From Thiofilum sp039797965 (GTDB taxonomy: Bacteria; Pseudomonadota; Gammaproteobacteria; Thiotrichales; Thiotrichaceae), in the NCBI GenBank assembly GCA_039797965.1, contig JBDKGX010000004.1, positions 1 to 64,000 of the forward strand: a stretch of 64,000 bases of DNA, given 5' to 3'. Shown here piece after piece: positions 1-6,854 of the stretch. The first letter of the stretch is position 1. Each line of letters opens with the position of its first letter. The notes beneath the pieces were generated by a model. The model ran no database searches, had not been told where the DNA came from, and saw nothing but the letters and a program-made list of their open reading frames with translations. The translations under genes were made by a program, and so were the position numbers.

Positions 1-213
1 AATAACCCAAATGGGCGCACTCGCAGCTATTAAACCAATCGCAACAAATTGAGACGAACCAGCAAACACAACGGCAGACAAAGCCACCGCCAACCACACA
101 CTAAAACCATTGGTAGCCACCAATGATCCAAAAATAATCCCAAAAGGTATAGCGCCAATAATCATGGGCACCGACACCAACGCTCCAAAACGGAACGCTG
201 CACTTTTTGTCAT
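1..213 (-). CDS. azlC: AzlC family amino acid exporter subunit (partial, N-terminal end only)
   Basis: This is the first 71 residues of a membrane protein that runs off the left edge of the window. The reverse-strand translation has the AzlC-family N-terminus: a hydrophobic stretch with a PFGIIFG segment, followed by an FAGSSQF motif. AzlC pairs with the small protein AzlD to export branched-chain amino acids in characterised relatives; the substrate here is inferred from the family. The start ATG shares one base with the stop codon of the upstream gene (TAATG), so the two are probably translationally coupled. I am confident of the family; the rest of the gene is not visible. Confidence 0.8.
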   Translation of the reverse strand, partial: MTKSAAFRFGALVSVPMIIGAIPFGIIFGSLVATNGFSVWLAVALSAVVFAGSSQFVAIGLIAASAPIWVI

Positions 214-977
214 TAAATACGCTCCCAAGTCGCTGCGTAACGCCAATAGCCTACTGGCAAACTCGACAAAGGTATACGCCCCAAACGCAAGCGCTTTAAA
301 CTCAAAGGCTTAATATCAATCAGTGCTAATAATTCCTCAATTTGCCCTACATGAGCACCTTTTAACGCAAAACGGAGGTGGGTTTCATTTTGCCAACTGA
401 CCTTATGGCGCACAGCCGAGTGGGCACGAGTCGAGCCTGTTTGCAGTACTCGCAATTGGGTGGTCGATAATGGCTCTGCTACTTCAACGCTGTACTCCTG
501 TTCAATACGCTCAGCATCTAAATTAACTTTACGAATAATGCGAGCTTCTTGGCTCACCAATACCAAACCACTTGCAGCCGTTTCCAGCGGTAATAAAGGT
601 ACTTGTTTTTTAAAATGGCGATTGACGGGCACTATTTTAGTTGTGTGCATCATCCAGCGAGTATTCGTGTTTAAATACTTCTCGCTAACGATCTCCTCCA
701 TACTCACCCCTGCTACCTTATGTACTAATAGTGTGACGGGTTGAGAGGGAGTTAATTGCGCATCCGGCGCGAGCTCTACTTTTTGAGTGGTGACTTTAAA
801 AAAGGGCTCTTCTACCACTTGCCCCTCCACGCTGACCCAACCGCCTTCAATATACTGCTCAGCTTGATTACGTGAACAACCGACTAATTGCATCACTACT
901 TTCGATAAACGAATAGGCTCAACACCGCTAAGAGTGGTTAAGGTAGGGGGGGGATTTAGATGTGTACTCATTGGCAT
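213..977 (-). CDS. RsuA/RluB/E/F-like pseudouridine synthase family protein, probably lacking the catalytic Asp
   Basis: A 254-residue protein with an N-terminal S4 RNA-binding domain (about residues 22-52) followed by a pseudouridine-synthase-like fold. In active RsuA/RluB/E/F enzymes the catalytic Asp lies in a GRLD-x-x-T-x-G-L motif. Here the matching stretch reads LPLETAASGL (about residues 129-138), so Glu132 stands where Asp is expected and the preceding GR is lost. It may bind rRNA without modifying it, or have diverged in activity. It lies upstream of azlC on the same strand with stop and start codons overlapping. The first Met and the third residue Met are both possible starts. Family assignment is good; enzymatic activity is doubtful. 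Confidence 0.7.
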   Translation of the reverse strand: MPMSTHLNPPPTLTTLSGVEPIRLSKVVMQLVGCSRNQAEQYIEGGWVSVEGQVVEEPFFKVTTQKVELAPDAQLTPSQPVTLLVHKVAGVSMEEIVSEKYLNTNTRWMMHTTKIVPVNRHFKKQVPLLPLETAASGLVLVSQEARIIRKVNLDAERIEQEYSVEVAEPLSTTQLRVLQTGSTRAHSAVRHKVSWQNETHLRFALKGAHVGQIEELLALIDIKPLSLKRLRLGRIPLSSLPVGYWRYAATWERI

Positions 978-1069
978 AATTGACGTCCAGTCGCCCTTTA
1001 GGTTTTTTTGCAGCTTAAAGTTAGGGCGTGTTAGTGTGCAGTATTAGAAAAAACGAGGTTTTATTTAAA

Positions 1070-1660
1070 ATGCCACACCCATTGATGAAGCGCAAATGCT
1101 GGATTTTCGATATGGATGGGACACTGACTCTCGCTCAACATGACTTTTTAGCGATTCGTGACGCGTTAGGGTTGCCGATGAATCAGACTATTTTAGAAAG
1201 TTTAGCGCAACTTCCTGAGCATGAAGCCGCCCCCAAACGTGCTCAATTACAAGCCATAGAACTAGAAATTGCCAGTAAAGCCCTCGCTGCTCCTAATGCC
1301 CATCAAGTACTGGAGTACTTAAACACCCAAGGGACGCAAATCGGTATTTTAACTCGTAATAGTTTGCAAAATATTGAAGTGACTTTAAAAGCAGCGGGAT
1401 TATGGGAGTACTTTGGAGTGGATAATTTGGTAAGCCGTGATTGTGCTTTACCTAAACCGCATCCTGCGGGTATTGAGCGTTTATTAGTACAATGGCAAGC
1501 CCCAGCTACTGAGGCAGTGATGGTCGGTGACTTCCTTTATGATCTACAAGCGGGACGTGCTGCTAATACCGCAACGGTTTATATTGATCCGAGCGAGAAG
1601 TTTAACCACCGGGCGTTTGCTGATCTCTGTATTAGTGATTTAGGTCAATTATTAGACTAA
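1070..1660 (+). CDS. HAD superfamily (subfamily IA) phosphatase
   Basis: A soluble HAD hydrolase of about 196 residues. Motif I is DMDGT near the N-terminus, motif II is the Thr in LTRN, motif III is the Lys in LPKPHP, and motif IV is GDFLYD. Together these make a phosphatase of the phosphoglycolate-phosphatase-like group that forms a phospho-aspartyl intermediate. The longest frame opens at 1028, but I prefer the ATG at 1070, where an AGG-containing stretch lies upstream; the Met at 1085 is a further possibility. It is transcribed away from the pseudouridine-synthase-like gene. The substrate cannot be told from sequence. Confidence 0.8.
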   Translation: MPHPLMKRKCWIFDMDGTLTLAQHDFLAIRDALGLPMNQTILESLAQLPEHEAAPKRAQLQAIELEIASKALAAPNAHQVLEYLNTQGTQIGILTRNSLQNIEVTLKAAGLWEYFGVDNLVSRDCALPKPHPAGIERLLVQWQAPATEAVMVGDFLYDLQAGRAANTATVYIDPSEKFNHRAFADLCISDLGQLLD

Positions 1661-1686
1661 AGTTTGCGTACTATTTCCTCTGAATG

Positions 1687-1743
1687 TGTGACTAAGATCA
1701 CATCGCCCCCCAGCCACTCGGTCTATGATGAATAACATCATAG
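1687..1743 (+). promoter_or_regulatory. CRP-type binding site and class II-like promoter
   Basis: A perfect TGTGA-N6-TCACA site occupies 1687-1702. A TATGAT -10 hexamer sits at 1724-1729, which places transcription start near 1736 and the CRP-site centre close to -41.5, the classical class II position. The -10 lies in an inverted repeat, CTATGATG / CATCATAG (1723-1743), which could be an extra operator or a 5' hairpin. Inferred target: the secreted SH3 protein gene starting at 1767. Confidence 0.55.
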
Positions 1744-1766
1744 TACTTATACATAGGACGTAACCC

Positions 1767-2369
1767 ATGAATATCACCCCACTAGTACTCACCAGCTTTC
1801 TCGCATTAGCGGCTTTGACGACCACAACTCAAGCAGCATCGTTTGAAGTTTATAATGTGAATGTGGCTGACAACGATACGCTCAATTTACGTAGTGAACC
1901 TAACGGCTCTATTTTGTATGGCTTGCCTAATGAGGCTCAAGTACTTAGTAATGGTACGGAAAAAACGCTAGGGGCTAATACTTGGGTACAAATTCATTGG
2001 AATAACTTTGACGGTTGGGTCAATAAAAAGTACTTAACCACTAACACTAGCCTGCAACGTTTGGGCACGACAACGTCGCGGATTACTAATAATTTACAGT
2101 GTAGTGGTACTGAGCCTTTTTGGAATTTTAAAATCACGCCTGAGCGTGTGCAGGGCAAGAGCTTAGCGACTGATACTGAGTACCATGGCACTATTTTAAA
2201 ACGTACGGCTACCCGTGACCAAAAAACTACGGTGATTGATGCCGGTCGATTGGCTTTTTTGATCCAGAAAACAGAGGCGTGCAGTGATGGTATGTCGGAC
2301 AATACATATCCTTATGCGGTAGATGTATTGTTACCCTATCAGTCCTTCTTAAGTGGTTGTTGCCGTTAA
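1767..2369 (+). CDS. Secreted bacterial SH3-domain protein with a C-terminal CSGTEPFW domain
   Basis: A 200-residue exported protein. Residues 1-23 form a signal peptide ending in TQA-A. Residues 30-90 look like a bacterial SH3 domain (LNLRSEPN near the start, WVNKKYL at the end), a fold that usually binds peptidoglycan. The C-terminal half begins with a CSGTEPFWNF segment and has further Cys in ACSDGMSD and GCC, resembling the COG3650-type periplasmic/lipoprotein domain; the cysteines probably form disulfides. A CRP-type site precedes the gene and a hairpin follows it. The role is unknown; an envelope function is inferred. Confidence 0.7.
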   Translation: MNITPLVLTSFLALAALTTTTQAASFEVYNVNVADNDTLNLRSEPNGSILYGLPNEAQVLSNGTEKTLGANTWVQIHWNNFDGWVNKKYLTTNTSLQRLGTTTSRITNNLQCSGTEPFWNFKITPERVQGKSLATDTEYHGTILKRTATRDQKTTVIDAGRLAFLIQKTEACSDGMSDNTYPYAVDVLLPYQSFLSGCCR

Positions 2370-2385
2370 GTCTTCTAAAACTAAA

Positions 2386-2412
2386 AAGGGTGAGCTGAAT
2401 TAACTCACCCTT
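2386..2412. terminator. Bidirectional intrinsic terminator
   Basis: Nine-base arms AAGGGTGAG and CTCACCCTT flank a short loop, with A- and T-rich flanks on both sides. The hairpin lies between two convergent genes (the SH3 protein and terC) and can serve both. Confidence 0.75.
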
Positions 2413-2423
2413 AGTTTATTGCT

Positions 2424-3377
2424 TCATGAAGTACTCTTTTCTTGCTGGCGCCAAGATAAGAATGCTGCAATTCCTAATGTGATCACTACAAAACTCAGTG
2501 AGAACAGAATCGGGATTTTGTAGTACTCCACGATTAACATTTTTACACCGATGAATACGAGAATAATCGACAGCGCATAAGGTAATAATTCCATACGGCT
2601 GGCTAAATCAGTGACTAAGAAAAACATGGCTCGCAACCCTAAAATCGCCAGTAGATTAGCAGTGAGCACAATAAAAGGATCGGTGGTCACTGCAAAAATG
2701 GCCGGAATAGAATCCACTGCAAAAATCACATCGGATAATTCCACCAGTACTACAACTAGCATTAAAGGCGTGAAAAACAATAAACCGTTTTGTCGGATTA
2801 CAAATTTGTCACCGTCTAATTTATCCGTCAACCGCATATGACGACGTAAGAATTGTAATAACTTGCCATTTTCGAGATCGACTTCTTCACCGTGACTCGT
2901 CCACATTTTGATTCCGGTGTAAACCAAGAACGCCCCAAATAAATATAAAATCCAGTGGAATTCTTGAATCAGCCACGCCCCTGCAAAAATCATCACCGTA
3001 CGCATAATAATCGCACCGATAATGCCATACAGGAGTACTTTACGTTGTAGAATAGGGGGAATAGCAAAGGCTGAAAAGATCATGAGCCATACGAATACGT
3101 TATCAATAGCTAGTGATTTTTCAATGAGATAGCCTGTGAAGAACTCCATGGTTTTAGTATTGGCGAGTTCTACGGTGGCCGTTTGCTTGAGGTAAACCCA
3201 CAACCCTGCCCCGAATAGGCTGGCGACTCCCACCCAAATTAAGCTCCAAATGGCGGCTTGTTTGGTGGAAACTTTGCCATCAGGATTTTGTTTAAAGCTG
3301 ATCAAGTCGACCAGCAATAGCGCAAATACTAGCGTAAAAAACACGCCGTATAAGCCTAAATTACCCACTGTATCCAT
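2424..3377 (-). CDS. TerC/Alx family integral membrane protein
   Basis: A 317-residue protein with about nine hydrophobic segments and TerC-family signatures: FFTGYLIEKSLAIDNVFVW early on, and SDVIFAVDSIPAIFAVT in the second half. The acidic residues within these membrane segments are conserved in the family, whose members include the Mn(II)-linked E. coli Alx and tellurite-resistance TerC. A role in manganese export or in loading metal onto exported proteins is known for relatives and only inferred here. I looked for a yybP-ykoY-type leader upstream and saw none. It is convergent with the SH3 gene and divergent from the toxin-antitoxin pair. Confidence 0.85.
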   Translation of the reverse strand: MDTVGNLGLYGVFFTLVFALLLVDLISFKQNPDGKVSTKQAAIWSLIWVGVASLFGAGLWVYLKQTATVELANTKTMEFFTGYLIEKSLAIDNVFVWLMIFSAFAIPPILQRKVLLYGIIGAIIMRTVMIFAGAWLIQEFHWILYLFGAFLVYTGIKMWTSHGEEVDLENGKLLQFLRRHMRLTDKLDGDKFVIRQNGLLFFTPLMLVVVLVELSDVIFAVDSIPAIFAVTTDPFIVLTANLLAILGLRAMFFLVTDLASRMELLPYALSIILVFIGVKMLIVEYYKIPILFSLSFVVITLGIAAFLSWRQQEKSTS

Positions 3378-3469
3378 ATCCTAGCCTCTGCAAGTAGAAG
3401 TTAGTGATTGACAGTAATAGATAATTTATCGAAGCTCTATATCCTACTATAATACTTGGTATTACCATG

Positions 3470-3514
3470 CATTGTTCTAATTGTTTCATTTATTGTTGCA
3501 CTACTAGAACAATG
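3470..3514. promoter_or_regulatory. Inverted repeat, probable AbiEi operator
   Basis: Perfect ten-base arms CATTGTTCTA (3470-3479) and TAGAACAATG (3505-3514) are separated by 25 bases, with an extra ATTGTT half-site inside. They lie directly upstream of the antitoxin gene. AbiEi-type antitoxins repress their own operon by binding paired inverted repeats, so this is the likely operator. The role is inferred. Confidence 0.5.
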
Positions 3515-3549
3515 AATTGGGTAGTAAATCCGATTTTAATTACAAATTC

Positions 3550-3558
3550 TGCTATAAT
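3550..3558 (+). promoter_or_regulatory. Extended -10 promoter of the AbiE operon
   Basis: TGC followed by a perfect TATAAT forms an extended -10 element. It ends six bases before the ATG at 3565, so transcription would start at or next to the A of the start codon, giving a leaderless mRNA. No good -35 is present, as expected for extended -10 promoters. A second TATAAT at 3448-3453 could provide an alternative start upstream of the operator. Confidence 0.5.
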
Positions 3559-3564
3559 TTAGCT

Positions 3565-4203
3565 ATGCACTCACCTCTAGCAACATTACAAAATCAAATT
3601 TTCAATCATGCAACGCTTAGCAGCTATTTGCAGGATTATGCTCGTCCCAACGATAAAATCAGTGAACTACTGGCACGCCAAGAACTCATATCACTCAAAA
3701 AAGGTTTGTACACTTTGGGGGGGGATGGTTCTTGGTACTTATCACGAGGCTTGGTAGCCAATCATTTGTATGGGCAACCTAGCTATGTATCACGCCATTG
3801 GATGTTATCTTTTTATGGTTTACTTACAGAGCGAGTTATTGAAGTAACCTCGATTTGTATGGAGCGTTCACGACGGATTATTACGCCATTAGGACGATTT
3901 AGTTATATCGCTTTACCAGCTCGTTATTATTCGACTGGATTAACCATTGTAAAAGAACACGATAATAGTTTTATTGCAGCTACTCCCGAAAAAGCCTTAT
4001 GTGATCTATTGGTAACTACTCCAAATTTACGCCTTCAATCCATAAAAGCTATGCAAAAGTACTTAATAGAAGATCTACGTGTGGAATTAGATGAGCTAAT
4101 ACAACTCAATATAGGACGTTTAGAGATTTGTGCAAGTTGTGCTTACAAGTCAGTAATGCTTACCACCCTACTTAACACTATTAGGAAATGGCAAAATGAT
4201 TGA
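3565..4203 (+). CDS. AbiEi-like antitoxin/transcriptional regulator
   Basis: A protein of about 212 residues with the usual AbiEi layout. An N-terminal winged-helix part (about residues 15-60, with LLARQELISLKKGLYTL) is followed by a conserved central part with PSYVSRHWMLSFYGLL and an ATPEKALCDLL motif. In type IV toxin-antitoxin systems this protein neutralises the nucleotidyltransferase toxin without direct binding and represses the operon. I start it at ATG 3565 rather than the longer frame, because the -10 promoter lies inside the longer version. Its end overlaps the toxin gene by eight bases. Confidence 0.8.
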   Translation: MHSPLATLQNQIFNHATLSSYLQDYARPNDKISELLARQELISLKKGLYTLGGDGSWYLSRGLVANHLYGQPSYVSRHWMLSFYGLLTERVIEVTSICMERSRRIITPLGRFSYIALPARYYSTGLTIVKEHDNSFIAATPEKALCDLLVTTPNLRLQSIKAMQKYLIEDLRVELDELIQLNIGRLEICASCAYKSVMLTTLLNTIRKWQND

Positions 4204-5050
4204 AACCATGTTACAACGTTATAGAATTACTGATGCAGAATCACAGTATCAAGCTCTACGTGAAATTATGCAGGAGATAACATTAGCGGGTTTATACCGT
4301 GGCAACTTCTTTCAAAAAGCAGCTTTTTATGGTGGTACGGCCTTACGGATTTTCTACCAGCTTGATAGATTTTCTGAGGATCTTGACTTTTCTCTTTTAA
4401 AAGAAAATGAGGATTTTAGCTTAGAGCCTTATTTTAATAACGTTTATAAAGAATTTGAAGCGCTGGGCATTACTGTAGAAATCAGTACTAAGCAGAAAAC
4501 ACAACAAACTGCTATTGAGTCAGCCTTTTTAAAAAGCGATACATCAATTCATATTTTGCAGTTAAAGAACAAATATCAGTCTACTTATAAATTACCACGC
4601 CCTATTAAAATCAAGTTTGAAGTTGATAAAAAACCACCTTTAGGATTTGAAACTGAAGAAAAATTACTACAACTGCCTTTTAATTTTCACGTAAAGTGCT
4701 TCAAAATCGGTGATTTGTATGCGGGTAAATTGCATGCTTTACTTTATCGCAAATGGAAAAATCGTATTAAGGGACGCGATTGGTATGATTTTGAATGGTA
4801 TGTAAAGCAACATCACCCACTACACTTAGCTCATTTTCTCAAACGTGCCCAGCAGAGTGGTCATCTAGTAAATCAAAGTGAAATTACGCTAAACGATGTG
4901 AAATTGTTATTAGATGAGCGAATTCAAGAAGTTGATTTTCAGCAAGCTCGTTATGATATAGAACCTTTTATTGACCACCCAGAGCAGCTAAGTAGCTGGT
5001 CAAAGAGTTATTTTCAGCAACTAGTTACTCAAATATCAGTAGCTACTTGA
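4196..5050 (+). CDS. AbiEii/MenT-type nucleotidyltransferase toxin
   Basis: A 284-residue nucleotidyltransferase-fold protein. The family motifs are visible: GGTALRIFYQLDRFSEDLDFSL (about residues 44-65, holding the GG and the catalytic DxD-like acids), a KFEVDKK strand, and a late AGKLHALLYRKW ... KGRDWYDFEW block. Characterised relatives transfer nucleotides to tRNA 3' ends or other targets and halt growth, often during phage infection. It starts inside the antitoxin gene, so the pair is co-translated. All catalytic blocks look intact, so the system is probably functional. Confidence 0.85.
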   Translation: MIETMLQRYRITDAESQYQALREIMQEITLAGLYRGNFFQKAAFYGGTALRIFYQLDRFSEDLDFSLLKENEDFSLEPYFNNVYKEFEALGITVEISTKQKTQQTAIESAFLKSDTSIHILQLKNKYQSTYKLPRPIKIKFEVDKKPPLGFETEEKLLQLPFNFHVKCFKIGDLYAGKLHALLYRKWKNRIKGRDWYDFEWYVKQHHPLHLAHFLKRAQQSGHLVNQSEITLNDVKLLLDERIQEVDFQQARYDIEPFIDHPEQLSSWSKSYFQQLVTQISVAT

Positions 5051-5275
5051 TATGAAAATTTATCGATAACACCTAAGTAGACCTCTTCGGATCAGGTACT
5101 GTCGTAATTATATGTGTAGTACCTAAATGGGCAACCAGAAAAATGGGTATTAATCTGTAACCTCACTCTCGCCCTAACTACAAACTCCCAGATCGGGGAG
5201 CATCGAAATCATTAGTCCTCATGGCACCCCCTATCTATAGCCATGAACTTCATGCAGTGGTTGCAATAAGCTATG
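5051..5275. other. Intergenic stretch with no recognised gene
   Basis: About 225 bases between the AbiE toxin and the vapBC promoter. I see no convincing ORF, hairpin or repeat. A short open frame beginning at 5221 has no family resemblance and overlaps the vapBC promoter, so I do not call it. Confidence 0.5.
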
Positions 5276-5304
5276 ATGACATTAAATTCCTATTATTTTA
5301 TAAT
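5276..5304 (+). promoter_or_regulatory. Promoter of the vapBC operon
   Basis: ATGACA (5276-5281) and TATAAT (5299-5304) are separated by exactly 17 bases, matching 11 of 12 consensus positions. Transcription would begin near 5311, about 30 bases before the vapB ATG. The region just downstream is AT-rich with short palindromic runs where a VapBC complex could bind. Confidence 0.65.
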
Positions 5305-5341
5305 TTTAAATATCATGAAAAAATGGCACTAGGTGAGCTCA

Positions 5342-5596
5342 ATGACAATTCTAACTACCAATGTATCACAAGGAGGACGGATAGTACTGCCCTTAGAAAT
5401 TCGTCAAAAACTGGGAATTCAGGTAGGTGATCCCATTATTTTAGAATGGAATGAGGAAACCTCAGAACTACGCCTAATGACACGTCGTTTGCGTTTGCAA
5501 AAAGCTAAGAAATTGGTACAACCTTACATCAAACCACAACAATCTGTAGTAGATGAATTGATTGCGGAGCGGCGTGAGGCGGCTAAATATGAGTAA
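5342..5596 (+). CDS. vapB: VapB-type antitoxin (AbrB/MazE swapped-hairpin fold)
   Basis: An 84-residue antitoxin. The N-terminal 45 residues form an AbrB/SpoVT-like DNA-binding domain (SQGGRIVLPLEIRQKLGIQVGDPI). The C-terminal tail is basic and helical and probably wraps the toxin. I choose the ATG at 5342, not the upstream GTG, because AGGTGA sits six bases before it. Its stop codon overlaps the toxin start by eight bases. It should neutralise the PIN toxin and repress the operon together with it. Confidence 0.85.
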   Translation: MTILTTNVSQGGRIVLPLEIRQKLGIQVGDPIILEWNEETSELRLMTRRLRLQKAKKLVQPYIKPQQSVVDELIAERREAAKYE

Positions 5597-5978
5597 AGTG
5601 GTATTGGACACTTCAGCAGTACTGGCTTATTTATTTGACGAAAAAGGTACTGAATCAGTAGAGCAACTACTGGAAAACTCTATTTGTCTGATTAGTAGTG
5701 TGAATTATGCTGAGCTAGTGAGTAAGTTAGTTGATAAAGGCATGCCCCTTGCCGATGCAATAGCTGCTATTGATAATCTTGAATTAGAGTTTGTAGCTCA
5801 GGATAAACATCAAGCTGAAATCAATGCAGATTTACGTCCTATTAGTAAACCTTTTGGCCTGTCATTAGGTGATCGGGCGTGTTTAGCATTAGGAATGATT
5901 GAAAATTTGCCTGTAGTAACGGCGGATAGGGTTTGGGAAAAACTACCTAGTACTATCAACGTACAGGTGATTCGGTAA
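5589..5978 (+). CDS. vapC: VapC-type PIN-domain ribonuclease toxin
   Basis: A 129-residue PIN domain. The metal-binding acids are in place: Asp7 in VVLDTSAVLAYL, the Glu of NYAELVSKL, the Asp of LGDRACLALG and the Asp of TADRVW. VapC toxins cleave tRNA or rRNA and block translation until VapB is replenished; the exact RNA target is unknown here. I start it at the internal ATG, where the family consensus begins, instead of the longer frame at 5562. Nothing suggests inactivation. Confidence 0.85.
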   Translation: MSKVVLDTSAVLAYLFDEKGTESVEQLLENSICLISSVNYAELVSKLVDKGMPLADAIAAIDNLELEFVAQDKHQAEINADLRPISKPFGLSLGDRACLALGMIENLPVVTADRVWEKLPSTINVQVIR

Positions 5979-6091
5979 GTGTTAAAGTGATTATAGAAAT
6001 ATATACTTACATACTTTTAATTTACTAATCTATTTTTCAACATCACCCTCCTCTATGAAATATATATTTTTAATAACTAACGGTTAGATTT

Positions 6092-6737
6092 ATGAACAAT
6101 ATACGCCCAGCAAATATGTTAGTAGAAAGCTTAAATAAAAGCCTAACTGATACAACCACTGATTTTCTAGAAATTGGAATCGATAGCTTAATAAATAATG
6201 AAATCCTTCAAGAAATACCAATAGTTAAATCTTTAATAGGCACTATCAAGTGCTGGATTTTCATTTAGAGACTATTTTTATGTTAAAAAGATACTTAAAT
6301 TTCTTTCTGAATTTCAACAAATAGATGTGTCTGATAGACAAATATTTATAGATAAAGAACTTTCTGAGAAACGTAAACTAGAGCTGTTTGGTGATACAAT
6401 GCTCTCACTTATAGATAAAGCTGACAATATACAAAAACCAGAACTATATGGTCGTATATTTAAATTGCATATTTTTGGAGAGTGTACCTACAGTGATGCT
6501 ATTCGCATATGTACCATGATCGAAAAGACTTTTTATGATGATCTAAGATATCTTTTAAATTTCGTTAATGGACGCCAAATAGAGGACTTCATAGCAGGGG
6601 AATTATATAAGAATGGTTTTTTAGATTATGGTGGTATTGATGGTGGCACTTTTGGCGGTGGACTAACTAGTAAGGGTGGATTAATGTACAATATAAATAA
6701 ATATGGAATGCTGGTTGCAAAAGCAATAAACAGCTAA
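6092..6737 (+). pseudogene. Frameshifted conserved hypothetical gene
   Basis: An ATG at 6092 opens a frame that stops at 6266-6268, while the continuation lies in the next frame and reads through to 6737. Joining them near 6248, where ATCAAGT looks like ATCAGT with one extra A, gives a coherent protein of about 214 residues. It would run ...VKSLIGTI-SAGFSFRDYF-YVKKILKFLSEF..., then ERKLELFGDTMLSLIDKADN and YGRIFKLHIFGE. The layout recalls a family of uncharacterised bacterial proteins of about 200 residues with a helical core and a LLxxLD-type motif. There is no recognised function. It is AT-rich and sits in the toxin-antitoxin island. A sequencing error cannot be excluded. Confidence 0.6.
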
Positions 6738-6782
6738 AAAATTAGCATAATTATATGCTTGAAATTACTCTGCTACAAAACC

Positions 6783-6825
6783 TTAGTTATAAAAGTTTAT
6801 TTCTTAAATAAACTTTTATAACTAA
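6783..6825. terminator. Long perfect AT-rich inverted repeat, probable bidirectional terminator
   Basis: Eighteen-base perfect arms (6783-6800 and 6808-6825), extendable by two more pairs, leave a three-base loop. It lies between the frameshifted gene and the convergent D-lactate dehydrogenase gene and is followed by a T-rich run. The stem has few G-C pairs, so termination is likely but not certain. Confidence 0.5.
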
Positions 6826-6854
6826 TAAATTTTTTCACCCCACGATGTATAGGT

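Noticed and set aside
3378..3470. A yybP-ykoY-type manganese riboswitch before terC
   Set aside because: The upstream stretch is short and I find no matching paired elements.
5221..5430. A 69-codon open frame before vapB
   Set aside because: It overlaps the vapBC promoter and vapB in another frame, lacks a ribosome binding site and resembles no family.
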